This document shows, piece after piece, positions 46,566-60,061 of a stretch of 64,000 nt of DNA. Position 1 is the stretch's first letter. Each line of letters starts with the position of its first letter. The position numbers and the translations under genes are program-made. The notes under the pieces were generated by a model, which was given only the letters and a program-made list of their open reading frames with translations, was not told the origin of the DNA and did no database searches. Location of the stretch: positions 821,353,503 to 821,417,502 of the forward strand of contig CM062819.1 of NCBI GenBank assembly GCA_031772625.1. Direction: 5' to 3'. The DNA comes from Pinus tabuliformis. Taxonomy: Eukaryota > Streptophyta > Pinopsida > Pinales > Pinaceae.

Positions 46566-49500
46566 CATCCATATGATCGAGAATTGTCACTAATTGTCAC
46601 TTCGTGTAATCAATGATATATGTACTAATATATTTTACATCTTAATTTTTTATTGTAAAATGAGTAATGGTTTTTGCGCGTAATATTGATAAGCCATGGG
46701 ATTGGCACATGTAATTGTAACAAAACATATTTATATGTTAATAATATCCATGATTAAGAATCTCGTTATATTGTAAGTACTAAGTTCTTAAGTTCTTATT
46801 AATTAAATTTTAATATGGTTATGGAATCATTATTAGTCCTTGCCGAAATCTAACAATTGATTTGCCTATTGATAACTATTAGTTTAGCATTGAGCAATAC
46901 AAATTATAATGTTTAACTTTTGAAAATAAATATTTATTTTCCAATTTATTAAAAAACTAATTTTCAAACATTTGATTGGACCATAAATTAAGGTCTTATT
47001 ACAACCTTTGCATAATACATTGCCATGTGGACAACTATCTTACATATTTATGCCATAATTTATGGATATCGTTGCAATATTCATCTATGTTTTTTAGATA
47101 TTTTTGTAGTGATTTTGTACTCTTAAGCTTTGCAAGAAAACCATCCACTTCCCACCATAATTTAAGTGGGTCTTTGGAAAAAATGGATAGGAATAAGAAG
47201 TAAATAAATATACTTACCTGGAGTTATTTCCCACCATTATTTATGTTTTTCTCAGCACTTATGTAAGAGTGCAAGCAATTTACTTATCCACTTCACATCT
47301 CAATTTATTAGTTCTTGCCAAAGCAATACTATATGATGATTTGTCTATCCACCTCTATTAATTTCTAACTTGACTTGGAGGGACTAAGCTGCCATAAACA
47401 AAATTACATTATAAAAATTTATATTTTATTATTTTAACTTTTTATTATTAATTGAACCAAGATTTAAGTGTTTACACTTATTTACACACACTAGAACATC
47501 TCCCCCATATTTGGCTCTATATTACTTTTAACTTATTATTTTTTAATTGAGTCCACATATAAATGTTCATGTTTACAAGCATTTACCCCTACACATCCCC
47601 CCCTATATTGGTATGTAGAGTGCCTCTCTTCACAATAATTTCATGGATAGCCAAATATTAAATTCATTAGTAGCGCAAATGTCCATAACCTTTGAAAAAA
47701 GAGAAAATCCTGATAGAATCTTCCTTGTATGTTAGATAGATCATCAACATTAGCACTAACAATTTCAACATATAACTATAAGCAATATGATAATGTCTAT
47801 CCAATGAGACTTTCACTTGCTTTTATTTCTCTTCCCAAAAAACTAGATTTGTAATATATGTAGGCTTTTGGATTTTTTTAGGAAAATTGCTTTAAACATT
47901 TCTATGGTAGGCACATTAAGTATTACAATTCAAGGGCACTTAGAAGTTCAAATTTCATTTTGGGAAAACAAAAAAACTAAGCATTGAGAAAGGTGTGTAA
48001 CCTAATTAGTGACTATAACAACAGGTTGGGGAGAGGCAAACTTTGTAATCCTACGACACTGCCTAATATTGCATATAAGAAAAGCAACTTAAGGACCCAT
48101 CACATCAACCATTGGTAACCTAATAAGACTCATAATAGAAGATCTCATGACAAATTCTGGCTTGAAACACTGTATTCAAATGACATGAGCTAAACGATTG
48201 GGCTCACTGGCTCTATTTTCAAGTAGAGATTGCAGTCCTGTTTAGAGACTAGATGCTGTACCATTATTTTCCATCTAAATATTCCAGAGAGAAGGGTAAT
48301 CCCACAAGATTTTTCTTGAAATATATATAATGTTTACATTCCATATTTCCATTTTCCTTTATAAGCATTATTCATGAATTTTATATATATCATCCATAAT
48401 AAGTTGTAAAATCTACCTTGACTTTTGTCGATTCAATAATATTTCAACTAAAGTAATAGAAGTAAGATTAAAATTACAAATTTGTGGATGTAGTAATAAT
48501 AATTGTGTCAAAATTTTAATTGATCTAATGTCATCCCAATGATTGGGATGACCAATTTGATTTTTCCATTGAGAAAAGTCTTTTCTTGGCAAACAAAACC
48601 ACATTGAAACACTGCCAAATGAAAACACAATAAAGTTTACTTGTTGCATCCACTTCACCCTTGCAAATTTCTTTGAAGGTGATTTACAACAACCCCACGC
48701 TAGAGTTGATATAACATTGTAATATAGGATTTACAGATAAGTAGATGGCCTAGAATTGAATAATATATCTTTCATTTTAGTGTTGAAATTAAGAGTTTCC
48801 AAATTTCAAAAGTAGTTCTCTTCATGAATCTCCAACTTTTGATTCAATTAATTAATAGGAAATAAGTTAGTGTAAGAAAACATTATAATTTCTCATTAAT
48901 ATTTTTTAGGTAACATATTTTGAAATAAATGGTATTTATGTTATAACAAAAATAGCATCCATGGTAAATTCTTAATCATGTAGAATATAAGGTTAAGGTA
49001 ACAATAATCAACTTTAAAAAATAAATATATTAGAAAGTGAGACTTAAACATGGTAAATCTTAAATTTTTAGGATACAAAGTCCACAATAATCAACTTATT
49101 AGGTTGAGAGGTGCTTTACAATATGAGGGAGATGTTGTAGTGCAATATTAGGTGAGAAATTTAAAACTAAAAAATTAATGTATGGGAGAAACATAGCAAA
49201 GCATTTGAAGAAAATAAAAATGAATGTCTACTCAATTCAAATAAAAATTAAAATAAATGTCTACTCAATTCAAATATTCATATTACTCATATATTAACAT
49301 TATGCACCTATAACATAAATTCAAATTCAAGGCATCAAACACTTTGAATTGAAATTACAAAACAAAATATCATATTAATTGAAGATATGCCAAAGAGAAT
49401 ATCAAAAGATAAGAAATCAATATATTTCTCTATTATTAGTTTTGTAGTTTAAATTCGAATTGTTTGATATCTTGAATTTGAATTTATGTTATGTGGATAA

Positions 49501-50918
49501 TGTTAATAAGGATGACAAACACTCATTTTAGTTTTACCCACAGAGAGCACCTACCAAGCTAATTATTGAACTAATATCTACAAATAATAGAAGAAGAAAG
49601 GCAAGACAGCTGAAGTAAGAATATATTAAATCAAATAAGTGGTTTTAAAATGCTTTTAAAATCAAACATTTTAATATATATATGGACAATCATTTTTTTT
49701 TTAAATCTAAGTTATAGATCCATTTTACTATAAAAATTGAAAGAATGATAATTTGTATTTGTAATCATGATATTTCCAAAAACTTGAAGTTTAAATTTAA
49801 TTAATTAATATATTAAAACTTAATACTTATCATATTTTTTGGGTAGCTCTCTCTATATAGTATATTCTATGCATTGCATATCATATTAAAATAACTAAAT
49901 TTAAAAATTATAAAATATATTAAAAGAAAACCTGATATGTATTATGAAAGTTTTAATAAAATTAAAAATAAGAATAATTATTTTTTAATATATTAAAAAA
50001 AAATGTTATATACATATATATAAGTATGTGAAGTTTATACTTAATATAAATAATATTATAGAAGTTTAGTATATATTTATTTTAATTTTAAATTTATATA
50101 ATATAAATAATATTACACAGATTTAGCCTATATTTATTTTAATTTTAAAAAGCACACATATTTTGAAGGGGTAAAAGTTTTGAAAATTTTAATTTATAGT
50201 TGAAACAAATCTATACTAATTAAAAATAAATATAACAAATAGAAGGTAAAATAATAACAGTTTAAATCTTTTTTACGAGCTTTATTTAAGTCAATCTAGG
50301 TCAATACCAGTTTCGCTCAATATGATTTATGATCCATTCAAAACTATGTGGAGTATTTTCAACTGAAATATAGTAGTGAAAAAAGGAATTAAAATTCAGC
50401 CCATTTCATTGCATCCTGCAAATCAGGGAGCATAATAGACACTGTAATCGGTTACATATCAAAATCGATTTTGAAAATGCCTCAATGTGTATTATTGACA
50501 TAACGTCCATAGACCCTATGGTAAACCGTCCATCGCAAACATTTTCGTTTCATATAGAAGAAGACAAGAATTGATGACGATATGTCCGGTCTGCAAAACC
50601 TGAAGCATACTTATTTTGAACTATCTTCACTTCGTTACAAGAGGCGACTGCATTGAATTAATCAATGAAAGAATTATGATATTAGAAAGAGGGTGAGATA
50701 TGGAAGCTCCAACTTCCAGGTATATACAATTATATATGAGATGGGCACTTGGGTTATCATCATGCCTGCAAATTATGACCTAACCATGCATTAGCCGCTT
50801 GTGGTCGCAGAAGGAAAATGCAGACGTACACTAAACTGATGTCAAATTAAACATGTAACTTGGCTTTGACCAAAACTTAGAGTACGAAAATAAGTGTGTC
50901 AGCTTCCTTCATATACAA
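46566..50918. other. AT-rich intergenic sequence downstream of the receptor-kinase gene
   Basis: No gene, element boundary or RNA is recognised. The last 200-300 bases before 50919 should be the 3' UTR of the minus-strand kinase gene. Confidence 0.5.
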
Positions 50919-53900
50919 TTACGATAGAAGTGTGACCTCTGCCCACACCAGCGGAGACTCCTTTAGATCTGTCGTCTTATATGATGGGTTGATACCAGCT
51001 TCAAGCACACTAACGATCTGATTCATGGAAGGTCTCTTTGTATGGTCATCTTTAATGCACAGCCTCACCACATCACAAACTGTTTGGAGGTCACTGTAAC
51101 GAAAATGCCTGAGTGAAGGATCAACCAAATAGGAAATGACCTCAGGGACCTCCAGATACTTTTGTGCCTGCATAATCAAAGTTCAGCTTTAGTTTCCATC
51201 TAAGGTTTTATAAAATTTCGATGCAAAGAAAGTAGATGCCTATACCCAGTCAAGCAAGGATCCCTGGTCCTTGGAATATGGAAATCTCCCAGTGATAATC
51301 TCCAGTAGCAGGACTCCAAACCTAAACAAGTTCAATTCAATATCTGTTGCATCTCTTTCCGAAGATTCTACAGAATCACGAGCCACTGATGCAGTGCCCC
51401 TGAAGATTGACCTCTTTTCGTTCTTTGAAAACATGGTTTTCCATATCTCAAAGTCTGCCAACTGAAAAAAGGAAAAACAAAAGGGACTTAGTGTATTTAC
51501 AACCGTTCAAAATACTATTCGTTATATATGGTATTATTAATTATTCAATGATTGTGCATTCTAAGACACCTTGTAATTGCGTTCATGAGAATAAAATTGA
51601 CATCGACACCGTCACATTCATGAGCATAAAACTGATATCGAAACAATCAAAATGGAGAAGCAATAGACAAAAACCTAACCACAAATTTTTAAGTTGCACA
51701 AAATGGATATGATAAGAATCTTTCGAGCGGATATGGAAAATTTTAGAAAATCAAGTTACCATACATGTGGGATATATAAATGTATTTTATATATATAAAG
51801 GTTTAAAAAGTGAGCATTTTGCGTAGAAATTTTTGGATCAAATTTAACCAGCTTTTTTGAAGTTTTCGAGGAAGAAATTAGAGGATATACAAACGGTTTT
51901 GATATCTTTAAGTATATATTATTTAAAAAAAATAATTTTTATTCGTATTCAAATTCATATATATGAGATAAATAATTAAAAAGTTTATTATTCATAGAAA
52001 AATTATCTAGTGATGGAGCCAATTATTATTGATTGCTATTCATGACTGTAAGTTGACTTATCACTGTTATTCAAGGAAAACCACACTCACTGGTATTACT
52101 CTCTGGAAAGTAAGCTTTCACTCCTGCCAGATGCCTCTAAATTTTTAAACCATTAACGTATTTCCTTCCGATAAACTCTCAACCGAACAAAAGAAAGACA
52201 ATTTTAAAACATTCTTAGCAATTTTAAAACATGGTTAACTTTTATTAAAAAAAAATTGTTGATCCGTATATATAATCTCAAGACATTTAACTTTCAAAAT
52301 ATCACTTATGGAATTTTAATCTGTTTAGGCTCTTTTAATAAGTTGATTTTTAAATTTTAATTATCTTGGCACAATCAAAACCGTGGAAACAATCGATCCG
52401 CTGACCAAAATAGCCGAAACGACAATGGGAACTCATGCCAATATAACGTTTCAAAAATCTGGAACGTCACTGAACATTTCGACCGTGTTTCAGATAAATT
52501 TCTTGCTTCTGAAACATGAAAACGCATTTCGTACAACTCGTGTTTATGCAATGTGAAAACGCATTTCCGAAGCCTCGTGGTCGAGGTTCGAATAACATAG
52601 CACAAAACGTTATATTGAATCTTATTTTCTTTTCTTGAGTTTGAGGAGGTTAAGAATGGAATTCACGTAACCAAATAGTTTCATCCTAAACCATCACCAC
52701 CCACCTTTGGCGAGAAGTCTTCTGTCAGGTACACTGCATTGGAGTCCAAATCCAAAATAGCTACAGGAGGTACGAGTTCATGGTGCATGTACTGCAAACC
52801 GTGTGCCACTCCTACTATAATTTTCATTCGAGCAGACCAGCTTAACTGCCCCGGCTCACCATCTGAAAAACAATAACAATAGTCGACCTCTCAAAATCTT
52901 AATCAAAGCCTATGAATATGAGATGCACTAAACCAATAGCATAAGATGAAACTGTAAGCGACTCACAATGAAGATGCTCGTATAGTGTCCCATTTGAAGC
53001 ATATTCAAACACAAGCATTCTTGTGAATGGCTCATTTTCTGCGCAATATCCCAACAATTTGACAATGTTTCTGTGGTTCAACTTTGCGAGGTCTGCCACC
53101 TGAATGACGTATCCTAAAGTCAACCGTTATTTTTAATGCAAAATTTAAATTCAAAAGCACCAGAACAAGATAAATTTTGACTTTAAACCAGTATTTATTA
53201 ATGGGCCAACCTTCTATTTTAAAACTCAATCTAATTGCCTGCAATTTGGAACCGTCAAAACCCCAATTCACCCGCACCAATATTCCTGGAGCATGGTCCA
53301 GAAAATGTAAACTTCGGAAGTACTATTGAAATCTTAGGTTGCTATCCAAAAGCAACGTAACAATCTGAGGTCAATACCTAAGGGCCAAGTCATAGAAGGC
53401 AATAGTTTAGGATATATTCCCTGTAATAACCACAAGACCCTAGCTGGTCAATCTAATGCAATAGAGCATCCGGAAGGCATGTCGAGAAATGGAGAAAGAC
53501 GTGAAGTTCCTAGTAAACTATTCCTCAAGATATTCTCGGTATGGGGTCATGTAAGAACACATTAATAAACTATACCTGCAAGCAAATACCGGAACAGAAA
53601 AGATTACATGAAGAAAGATGTGAAGTTCCTAGTAAACTATTCCTCAAGATATTCTCGGTATGCGGTCATGTGAGAACACATTAAAAAACTATACCTGCAA
53701 GCAAATACCGGAACAGAAAAGATTACATGAAGAAAGATGTGAAGTTCCTAGTAAACTATTCCTCAAGATATTCTCGGTATGGGGTCATGTGAGAACACAT
53801 TAAAAAACTATACCTGCAAGCAAATACCGGAACAGAAAAGATTACATGAAAAACAGTTTGATGATTGTCAAATTATTACCTTTCTTTGAACATAAAGTTC

Positions 53901-55660
53901 TAATTGGGTGGTCCAATCTTCTCTGGCAAAGCGCATGCTTGTTACGGCAATTTCTGTTCCCTGAGATGTTATACCTTTATAGACCATACTATCAGGAGAT
54001 GAGCCAATAACGTTGCTGAAATCTTCACATGCTGCTTCAAGCTCTTCTCGACTGATCACTGGAACGCCGTTGATATCTCCAACATCTGCTAGTAATGGAG
54101 AGAATCAGTTTCACTATTACAGTTTGTAGCGACCTTGTCACTTCCACGTTACATGAATTTGCGAACCAGGGAAGAATGGTCCATGAATTCAAGTTATATC
54201 CAGACTCCGTACATCCTTATGGTTCTATCCTTTAAGGTTTGTATATCTTATCAACCTATGCAGATCTTGTACACTAATTGAAGTTATATATATTTTTATA
54301 TTTTGGTTTTTTATTATAAACAGTAACGTAGCATTGTAGATATTTAAGTAATTTTTCTAGTCATCTAATATGTTTCATCATCAAAGTAATACAATTGTAG
54401 TAATACAATTTACACAACAGGAAAACGAAAATATCTTTATTTCTTTGAATACATTGCCTATAAATTCAAAACGCCCCTTTTCCCAAGAAAAACAACATAT
54501 TGTGACAAGTATTTTTTAAAGTTCCCTGCCATTTACTCTAAAGGAGAATGTCGCATGCCATTTGTGACATTCACAGCATGTCACTCTTATCTGATACACA
54601 AGAGAACCCTAGGAACATGGAGAAAGTAGGGATTACCTGTGATCAATGCCTTTTGTTCATGACCACTCAATAATTTCTTCCAAGGAATTATTATGGCAGC
54701 ATTGGTTCTGTGTTTGAAGATGGTCATAACGCCAGCAATCACAAAAAACAAAGCCACAACACTTCCCATGATAATTTCAAGAGGCAGTAGCCAAAGAGGC
54801 TTCGAAATTTGCCTTCGTTCAGATGCTTCATGTTCTTGATTTCCATTCCTGGTATCGTTTCGTGCTTGGTTCCATCCAACAACATTAAATTCTGAAGAGA
54901 AATTACGAGAATGTTATTATTTTGTATAGTAAAATTAAAACTAGACGTCGGTAATAAATACTTTTCTAATTTTATGTCAATAAAATTGTTTGAGGTCCAT
55001 AACCAATGTAAGAAAGGTTATTTGTTGTACCCTCTAGAAACCCAGTATTTCAGGTTATTTTCTCTACCTCTATAAAGCCCAGTATTTCATTTACCAATAT
55101 AATGAAGTGCAAATTTACGCAAAATAGGCCACATGTTTCAACTTTCAAAATTAATTATATCCACAACCCATGACTTGCAGCGTAAATAACCCAGATATAT
55201 GTGGTTGCATTACAATACATTTGGACTTAAACGGGGCTATGATAACAATGTTTAGAGTAATGAGGGCTATGATAACGGGGCCATATTATTCTGTTAATGA
55301 GCGAGAGTGCCTATCAGAGACTCGAAAATTCTAGCTTATTTTGTTTCTTTGCCTCAAACCATGCATGTTTAGAGCAACAGGCCATATTTTTCTGTTAATG
55401 AGGGAGTGCCTATCAGAGACCCGAAAGTTCTAGCGTATTTTGTTTCCTTGCCTCAAACCATGCATTGGACTTTTGCTAGTGTGTGGTCGATCCTTATATT
55501 TGATGGGTCTAATTTGGTGCCCAAAAATAGTTGGCCCCTCACAGCATTCTAAGAGATTTTACTATATTTCAGCAGGAATGAGTTTGTTTGTTTGTTTTTT
55601 TTGTTGGTCAAAGTTTCCTTTGTCATAAAGAAGTTAACAAGTCAAATCTGAACCCAAGGT

Positions 55661-55709
<49 letters not shown>

Positions 55710-55914
55710 TTATTGTAGTGTAACTTATTGAATTTAACATTAGAATATAAGAGACTCTTAACTCGCTGATAAATCAAATTAGTCACACAAAATAATGAAC
55801 ACAAAAGAATTTTAGAAAAAACATTTGAAGTAGGATAACACCATGAATTATTCTTCAAGAAAGGAAAACACTCATTAAACAATGCTTGCTACAATTACAA
55901 CACTCTTCGCAATA

Positions 55915-55964
<50 letters not shown>

Positions 55965-58900
55965 TAGTGTAACTTATTGAATTTAACATTAGAATATAAG
56001 AGACTCTTAACTCGCTGATAAATCAAATTAGTCACACAAAATAATGAACACAAAAGAATTTTAGAAAAAACATTTGAAGTAAGATAACACCATGAATTAT
56101 TCTTCAAGAAAGGAAAACACTCATTAAACAATGCTTGCTACAATTACAACACTCTTCACAATACCTTATTGAAATGGTTGTACTTTATATAGTTTTATCT
56201 ATACCTACTACAAACATTTTAGAGAAACTTTGTAGCACACAAAACTATCTAATAAACCTTTTTATATTCACTGCCTTCACACAACTAGATGGGACTTGAT
56301 TACTACAAATGCTCTCCATAAATAGCAATACATAACCATCTATCTATTATTGTTTCCTTTGGGTACCTCCATGGTTACCCCATATTACCCTTGGTATACT
56401 ACATTCCACCTGCCTTCACATGTTTCATTTTCGAAACTTGGGAAAAATCCATACAATATGATCAATGAAGCAATGTAGCCAACTAGAACTGAGCACTAGC
56501 ATCCATCCATTTTAGTGAAATGTGAACATGGGTCAAATTGCTTCCTTGCTACCTTGATTTGGATTTTGACTGGTCCTTGCTATGCTACTTGGATATCTCC
56601 ATGCACTATTGTTATTCCTCCACGTACTTCTCAATTGGTGGTCTTTTTGGTGTCATGTTGGTCGATAATAAGTTTGTTGATGCACATGCGCTGGTGTTGA
56701 TGACTATTGTTTTTCCAGGTGGTGTGGGTGGCGATATACATCAATCTTAGTTTTTGGGTTTTTTGCTTGGACTCTTCAACGTGGTGTTTCTTTGAGTCAT
56801 TTAGCTCCTTCGCTTTTTCTTCTTGGGGCTTTTCTTCATGTTCTTCTATGTCTTCTTCTTCATATGGCCTCTTGGGCCCTCTTGTTTATTAAGAAGCATA
56901 TGCTAAAATATGATTTCCTTTTTCTTATACAAAATACTTATAGTTTTGTGTGAGTTTTGCACATCAATACTGATTGTACCACTTGATTCCATCCAAAGAT
57001 ATCATCCACATCATTCATATCTATGGCATGAAAATCAATGTGTAAGACATATTTATCGATGGTGAGCTTCAAATCTTTAAAAATTTGAACAAACTCACCA
57101 TCAACTTGTGTGCATTGGATATGTTCTATTGGAACTTGCATGCTATTATCCAAGTGAACATTGATAAAATTACACTAGCAACTAGGGTTAATAGAAACAA
57201 TGACCTTCTCTTTATGAATACATCCATGAACTTATAATATAGATTTTACACACGAAAATAAACCTTTGGTCTTCCTTTTATCATTCTTATTAGCATGAGA
57301 CCATCTATCTCAAAGTATTTGTTCAAAGGCTTCATAAAAGTTCCATCATCTTGTCAACATTAAACAACCTCCACCATAGTAAAGAATTTTCTTTGAAACT
57401 TATATTAAATTTCCACCCATTTCCCCATGTTACATTCCTTTAGAGAGGAAAATAATGTAATGTATGATGATGACAAAATGAAATGAGGGGAGTCTCTATT
57501 TATACAAGATTCATCCCACTCATTTCTACATTAATACAACTAAAGAAGCCCTAATTACAAGTTTAATAAGTGTTCCACAATATAGAGGTTACAAGCCAAC
57601 CTCATAGCTCAAAAACATGACAAAAATTCCATAAACTCCCAAACGTGTGGGAGAAAAGAATTCCTCAAGCATGACATCATCCTCCAAATGAGCTCTAAAT
57701 GCCACAAATAAGTGTCGTGGCATAATGAGTGCTCCATACTCCAAGATGTAGCTCCTAGATCATGGGCATGACTCCAAAGTGCCTCCATACCAAGACGTCA
57801 CATCCATGGTGCCCAATGTCACCCTCCAAAGGCAAGAGGAGTGACACGATACTCTCTCACTCAAGAATTGGGGCTCAAAAGTAAGTCGTGTGCAAGCCGT
57901 CAACTATCATCACAAAGACGACCGTCATCATTCTAGCTTCGAAACAAGTAATGCCCATCTAACAGTGTCAAGGCCAGCCTGGGGGCATCTTGGCTCCACT
58001 AGGCACATCATTAATATCTCCAACACCAAGCTTCATGGGCTCAGTGTTTCAGAATCTGGGGGTACCTCGGAGTGTCAACCATCATGCAAGGTCATCCAAT
58101 AGCTCAACATTTTTCTCTGGAGAGGCAATGCCAAATCAACAAGGTCATATTCTCTCTCTAGAATGGGTAAAACAACCTCTGCAATGTTTTTGAGAAAGGA
58201 GGACAATCATCTCAAAGGCCTTTGTTGTTGTGATGAAGCCACTTGATAAAATCCTCTTAAGATCAAGTGAAAATCAGCAATCATTAGGTACAATAACCAT
58301 AAATGCATTATAGTGGACCATACCTAATGCTAGGGGCATAATAATACTTCACACAAAGCTTACCTTCAAATATATAACTAGATCGAGTCTTGTAAACAAG
58401 TTACCTCCTTATGTTAGGGATGGTTAGATGGATAACCCTATTAGGTGTTTCCAACCCCCAAGGGGAAGTGTCAGCTCCCAAGTTAGGCCATCAATCCACT
58501 TGTGTGTGAAATGGTAGCAACAAAGTGGAAATGAACCCAGGGTAGGGTGTTACAACCATGTGACTAGCTAATGGTGGTCCAACATCCTTAGTGTATAGAT
58601 ATAAGGAGGGAGAAATCATGGAGGAATGAGTTACCCCTTTCCTCGGCCTGCTTTTTCCACCCCTCTGGTGTACCTTTTACTTCTTAATGATTTGCTTTTA
58701 TTTTGGGTGCATAGCTCAAGAGCCCAAGCTTGCTTTTTGAGATTTAGCATTTTAATACCCCTTAATGATGAATTGGATTGTTGCTCATCAAGGTTGGGAC
58801 AATACAAGAGTTCCTTTTATGGATGGAGCATCATGTGCTTGAGGAACTAGGTAATGGCTAATGAGGGGAGTAGAGCTCATGCTAGAATTTTACCGACGCA

Positions 58901-60058
58901 CTAATCAAATGTCCTAGCTATATTTTGCATTTTATCTTTTTATTTCATTGTGGCTTCCGAATGCTTTTAACTTTCTTTTAGCTGCATCAACCCCTAGGGC
59001 AAATTTTCCCAGCCTAGACTCAAGGATGAGGATGAAAAGGTGCCAATACCAATACCAATGACCAATGACCACTGGACTACTCATCCTTGAGTCCCACTGG
59101 ACTCCTCATCCTTGAGGTCTCGGAGGTCCCACTCGACTCAGTCAAAGACTAAACTCCCAGGTGAAATGAAGGAAAAAGAATACAATGAAGATTAGTGAAT
59201 CATCCAGTTCACCCCTTGATCCATATTAGTAATGCCCAAAAAGATCAAGTGAAAGAACATGATAACAAAATGGTTAAAGTACTTGCAATGGATGACCCAC
59301 CTTCCTTCAAGAAGAAATTCCATGTCATGTACTAATCAAATAGGGCTACTAGCGAGTTGGCTGTCCAAAGAAGTTAAAAATTTTCTCCTATAAATTACCC
59401 ACTTTTTGGTTGGTGAGTAACAAAATGACATGAAGATGGTTTGTCATATATAGCAGACTAGAAATTTAACAATTTTACTAGTGCCTGCTATACCTAAGCT
59501 AGATGTAGCTACCTAGACTGGGAATGCTCCCAAGCCTATATCGTTAAAGATTATGTTCAAGTATAGGTACCGTTTCCTCTTTAAAGATTTGTTTTCTTTA
59601 CTTTATACTATTTTAAAATGGATCCACTGAAGAATAGAACAATAGATAACTATATATGTCAAGAGAATGTTGTTATCTGCATTACCATGTATCATATAAT
59701 GAAAAAGTGAATGTAAAGCTTCTCACATACCACACTGCTCCTGTGGGCGTTGATGCAGATTGGCTCCATTGTCTTGCAAGCAGTTCCATTCAAAACTAGA
59801 TCTGTATTCAAATTGTTTAGAGTTATCAGGAGATAATTCGTAAAGAAATGGATGGAAATCATGGGACAATTAAATTTATTTTCATATAAATGACAAATAG
59901 CTCTGCATGACAATTAGTGAAAGTTAGACTTTTATCATTACCTTGGTAAGTATTTCAAGCATATGGGAATTATTCCAACAAGAAAATTATGAGAGAAATT
60001 TGCGATCTTCAACTGCTTTGAATCGCACAGGCCAGATTTTCTTCCCTGCACATTGTAC
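50919..60058 (-). CDS. LRR receptor-like pseudokinase, MRH1/MDIS type, 3' eight exons
   Basis: Exons, in gene order: 60058-59942, 59801-59731, 54891-54637, 54085-53880, 53099-52967, 52862-52705, 51461-51246, 51167-50919. All have GT-AG borders and agreeing phases, with no internal stop. The first encodes the end of the LRR domain ('LKIANFSHNFLVGIIPICL', 'YLPR'). The second is Cys-containing ('NCLQDNG', 'QRPQEQC'). The third carries the transmembrane helix ('VVALFFVIAGVMTIF'). The rest form the kinase-like domain ('ELEAACEDFSNVIGSSPDSMVYKG', 'LNHRNIVKLLGYC', 'MLVFEYASNGTLYEHLH'). The beta-3 Lys is absent ('EIAVTSM'), HRD reads ILD and DFG reads DFE, so catalysis is unlikely. Family members act at the plasma membrane in root-hair and pollen-tube signalling. 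Upstream LRR exons were not found before 64000. Confidence 0.9.
53491..53848. repeat. Three-copy 119-bp tandem repeat in a kinase-gene intron
   Basis: The block containing 'gtgaagttcctagtaaacta' recurs at about 53501, 53620 and 53739, an exact 119-bp period. Later copies are nearly identical. It lies wholly within the intron between exons 53099 and 53880, ending about 30 bases from the donor site. Confidence 0.93.
55660..56165. repeat. Tandem duplication, period 249 bp, each copy led by (TA)n
   Basis: About 200 bases starting 'tgtagtgtaacttattg' occur at 55714-55915 and 55963-56164 with only one or two differences. A (TA)n run precedes each copy. The duplication therefore looks recent. Confidence 0.93.
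56938..57240 (-). pseudogene. Retroelement protease-like fragment in the kinase intron
   Basis: The minus strand encodes 'EKVIVSINPS', then after a stop 'CNFINVHLDNSMQVP', a middle section with 'IFKDLKLTIDKYVLHIDFH' and a final 'DIFGWN'-like turn. This is the layout of the aspartic-protease domain of LTR retroelements, with the catalytic D-T/S-G replaced by N-P-S. It aligns in order with the protease-like part at 33875-34165/44404-44480 (there 'AINPNNDKNYININLGNQL'). No RT or integrase is seen nearby. It is on the same strand as the kinase gene but inside its intron. Confidence 0.55.
57400..59690. other. Unclassified moderate-GC repeat-like sequence in the intron
   Basis: The composition differs from the AT-rich parts. 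Frames of about 70 codons occur on both strands without recognised domains. A block at about 58410-58580 resembles 63880-63990 (see findings), suggesting a dispersed repeat family. It may be LTR or internal sequence of decayed elements. Confidence 0.35.
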
Positions 60059-60061
60059 CTA

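Larger units (their letters stand above)
54892..59730 (-). other. 4.8-kb intron of the receptor-kinase gene
   Basis: The intron lies between the exon coding for the Cys-rich juxtamembrane segment and the transmembrane exon; its borders are in matching phase. It contains a 249-bp tandem duplication, a retroelement protease-like fragment near 57 kb and several unclassified repeat-like blocks. Large transposon-filled introns are common in conifers. Confidence 0.8.
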
